NCBI GenBank assembly: GCA_035294265.1 | Contig: DATGLK010000037.1 | Span: 1 to 34,978 of the forward strand | Origin: Candidatus Binataceae bacterium | Lineage (GTDB): Bacteria; Desulfobacterota; Binatia; Binatales; Binataceae | DNA length: 34,978 nt | Reading direction: 5' to 3' | Made by a program: the position numbers and the translations under genes | The notes under the pieces: model-generated | What the model was told of the DNA's origin: nothing | The model's database searches: none | The model's input: only the letters and a program-made list of their open reading frames with translations | In this document: in pieces, positions 33,270 through 34,978 of the stretch | How positions within the stretch are numbered: position 1 is the first letter of the stretch | Layout: the number at the start of each line of letters is the position of its first letter

Positions 33270-34175
33270 ATGGCTCAGACGACCCAATTCCTGGTCGGAA
33301 CCGCCTCTTGGACCGATCCTACTTTGCTCAGCACCGACCTGTTCTACCCACCGTCGCTAACCACTCCCGAGGCGCGGCTGCGCTTTTATGCCGAGCGGTT
33401 CAACACGGTGGAGGTCGATTCGACCTACTACGGCATGCTGTCCGAGCGCACCGCGCGAACCTGGGTCGAACGAACTCCGAATGATTTCATCTTCAACCTC
33501 AAAGCCTTCGCCCTGCTGACCCAACATCCAACCGAGGTTTCCCGCCTGCCCCAGGTGCTGCGCCAGATGCTGGCGGCCGACGTACCCGCGCGGCTTAGCC
33601 GACCCTCGCCAGAGCTCCGCATAAAGGCCTTCGAGATGTTTCGGGCCGCCGCGCAGCCACTGGTGGAAAGTGGCAAGCTGGGCATGATACTTTTTCAATT
33701 TCCGCCCTATTTCGTGTGCAATCCGGCCAATCAGGACTATCTGGCCGCACTGCCCCAGTTGATGCCCGCGGTCGACTTGGCTATCGAGTTTCGCCATCCG
33801 AGTTGGGTAACCCCGGCAGAGCGGCGCCAACAGACCCTCGACTTTCTGCGTCTGCACGGGCTTTACTACACTTCTACCGACGCACCCGCCGGCCCCTCCA
33901 TCGCGCCCTCGTTCGTTGCCGCCAGCGGCAGCCGGATATATATGCGCTTTCACGGCCGCAATGCGCAGCGCTGGTTCCAAAAAGGAATTACTCCAGCCCA
34001 ACGCTTTCGCTACCTGTACTCGGAGCAGGAGCTGGCGCAGGTGGCCGGCAACGTGCGCGCCGTGAGCGGGATTGCACGAGCCTACCTGATATTCAATAAC
34101 TGCTACGCCAATTATGGCGTTATGAACGCCGCCACCATGAAGGAGATCCTGACACATCCCGAGCCACGCCCATGA
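33270..34175 (+). CDS. DUF72 (YecE-family) protein
   Basis: A 301-residue TIM-barrel-like protein of unknown activity. Family marks: LVGTASWTDPTL, FYAERFNTVEVDSTYYGM, WVERTPNDFIFNLKAFALLT, GMILFQFPPYF, VDLAIEFRHPSWVT, YMRFHGRN and a late AYLIFNNCYANYG (the family's NNxxxxxA-type segment). No clear Shine-Dalgarno precedes the ATG. Its stop overlaps the start of the GST-like gene (ATGA), so they are coupled, but the family has no agreed function and this pairing does not supply one. Confidence 0.9.
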   Translation: MAQTTQFLVGTASWTDPTLLSTDLFYPPSLTTPEARLRFYAERFNTVEVDSTYYGMLSERTARTWVERTPNDFIFNLKAFALLTQHPTEVSRLPQVLRQMLAADVPARLSRPSPELRIKAFEMFRAAAQPLVESGKLGMILFQFPPYFVCNPANQDYLAALPQLMPAVDLAIEFRHPSWVTPAERRQQTLDFLRLHGLYYTSTDAPAGPSIAPSFVAASGSRIYMRFHGRNAQRWFQKGITPAQRFRYLYSEQELAQVAGNVRAVSGIARAYLIFNNCYANYGVMNAATMKEILTHPEPRP

Positions 34176-34870
34176 AAGCCCGCCTGTTCCAAAGTTTTCC
34201 CGATTCGCGCTGCGCCAAGGTGCGCAAGCTGCTTGAGTTCAAGGGCATCGATTACGAGACCATCGAAGTCGATCTGATACGCCGAGACGAGGTTATTAGC
34301 CTGTCTGGCCAAATCACTTTGCCGCTTTTGCATATACCAGAGTCAAACACGTTGGTGGCAAACGCCGACTCGATCGTGACCCACCTGGAGTTGGCTTTTC
34401 CCAACCCCACCCTCTTACCCCCAACCAGCCGCGGCTTGCATCAGGCCCTTAACGCCTATCTGGACGGCGCGGTGGAACGCGTTCTCTTTGCTCTAGCTTG
34501 GCCCGACCTTTACCATTACTACCAACAGCAAGGCCCGCTGCAGGCGAGTTTTTTCGAGCATCTGAGCCAGCGCAAATACGGTCAGGATCCGAGTTCGTTA
34601 CTTCACGCGCCACGTGCCAGCCAACTCGTCGCCGTTCATGACGTGCTGGCACCTTTCGATCAAGCCTTGGAAAACAGGGCTTTCCTGCTCGGCCGCTTGG
34701 GATTGGCCGACTTCGCGCTTTACGCTCAGCTCTGGCCGCTTAACTTCACTGGTACCAATCAAATCCCCGGTGAGCTGGTACGACTACGCTCGCTATTCGA
34801 TCGGATCGATCGGCTGTCAGCCAGTCTGGATTTAGAAGCAACCTTGCCGGGCGGCGGCAGTTCAGATTAG
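34172..34870 (+). CDS. Glutathione S-transferase-like protein
   Basis: A 232-residue protein with an N-terminal thioredoxin-fold domain (KARLFQSFPDSRCAKVRKLL, YETIEVDL, QITLPLLHIPESNTLVANAD with a cis-proline and SIVTHLE) and an all-helical C-terminal domain (FLLGRLGLADFALYAQLWPL). These match the GST fold. A single cysteine (C14) sits at the place of the usual catalytic residue, suggesting an omega- or beta-like thiol chemistry. Substrate unknown. It is coupled to DUF72 and overlaps the convergent gene at the window edge by 9 bases. Confidence 0.85.
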   Translation: MKARLFQSFPDSRCAKVRKLLEFKGIDYETIEVDLIRRDEVISLSGQITLPLLHIPESNTLVANADSIVTHLELAFPNPTLLPPTSRGLHQALNAYLDGAVERVLFALAWPDLYHYYQQQGPLQASFFEHLSQRKYGQDPSSLLHAPRASQLVAVHDVLAPFDQALENRAFLLGRLGLADFALYAQLWPLNFTGTNQIPGELVRLRSLFDRIDRLSASLDLEATLPGGGSSD

Positions 34871-34978
34871 TTCGCCCAGCCCGCCATACAGGAAGCAGGT
34901 GAATAGCGCGCCGGTGGAATCCAGCGCCACATCGTAGATAGACGGCCCTCGCAATGGCACGAACATCTGATGAAATTC
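34862..34978 (-). CDS. C-terminal fragment of an unidentified gene at the window edge
   Basis: The last 38 codons of a minus-strand frame that enters from the right edge and stops at 34862; it reads MFVPLRGPSIYDVALDSTGA and ends FTCFLYGGLGELI. The DVALDSTGALF phrase suits a beta-propeller (SMP-30 or NHL-like) strand, but the piece is too short to name. It overlaps the GST-like gene tail to tail by 9 bases. Confidence 0.55.
   Translation of the reverse strand, partial: EFHQMFVPLRGPSIYDVALDSTGALFTCFLYGGLGELI

Noticed and set aside
33357-34157. 266-codon minus-strand frame
   Set aside because: Antisense to the DUF72 gene, which shows clear family motifs.

Overview
The window is a GC-rich, densely coded bacterial chromosome segment with no rRNA, tRNA, CRISPR array, transposase or phage module. 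Lipoproteins, an OmpA-family remnant, LspA and an NtrC-type sigma-54 activator point to a diderm (Gram-negative) bacterium. A Kdp pump with split sensor, a Rieske oxygenase, a luciferase-like flavin enzyme, NIPSNAP and a cobalamin-independent methionine synthase-like protein together would suit an uncultivated lineage near the old Deltaproteobacteria (Binatota is one candidate). That placement is inference from gene content only.

Layout. 1-8.4 kb, minus strand: a potassium-uptake operon read right to left: a 27-residue membrane ORF, kdpF, kdpA, kdpB, kdpC, a short KdpD holding only the cytosolic sensor half, a separate membrane histidine kinase, and a sigma-54 response regulator cut by the window edge. 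A near-consensus -24/-12 promoter lies just upstream, so the locus appears to be controlled by sigma-54 rather than by KdpE. 8.6-10.0 kb: a divergent MFS carrier. 10.0-13.1 kb: rpe, fmt and def (minus), then tag (plus). 13.1-14.4 kb: a TTTGYGD potassium-channel-like protein and a cupin, converging on a hairpin terminator.

14.4-18.6 kb is the accessory part: an AT-rich gap, a large lipoprotein with an APTQ tandem repeat, a frameshifted surface-protein remnant, a 68-residue unknown protein, a broken OmpA-family lipoprotein and a long inverted repeat. 18.6-27.7 kb is housekeeping: priA (minus) divergent from an overlapping aroC-aroK-aroB operon (shikimate pathway), an orphan excisionase-type HTH protein, and ileS-lspA.

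27.8-35 kb looks metabolic. Rieske oxygenase, NIPSNAP and LLM flavin oxidoreductase are on the minus strand; a MetE-like zinc methyltransferase, HdeD-like membrane protein, DUF72 protein and GST-like protein are on the plus strand. A C-terminal fragment of an unknown minus-strand gene runs off the right edge. The oxygenase, flavin enzyme and methyltransferase could form an oxidative or demethylating pathway, but no substrate can be read from sequence.
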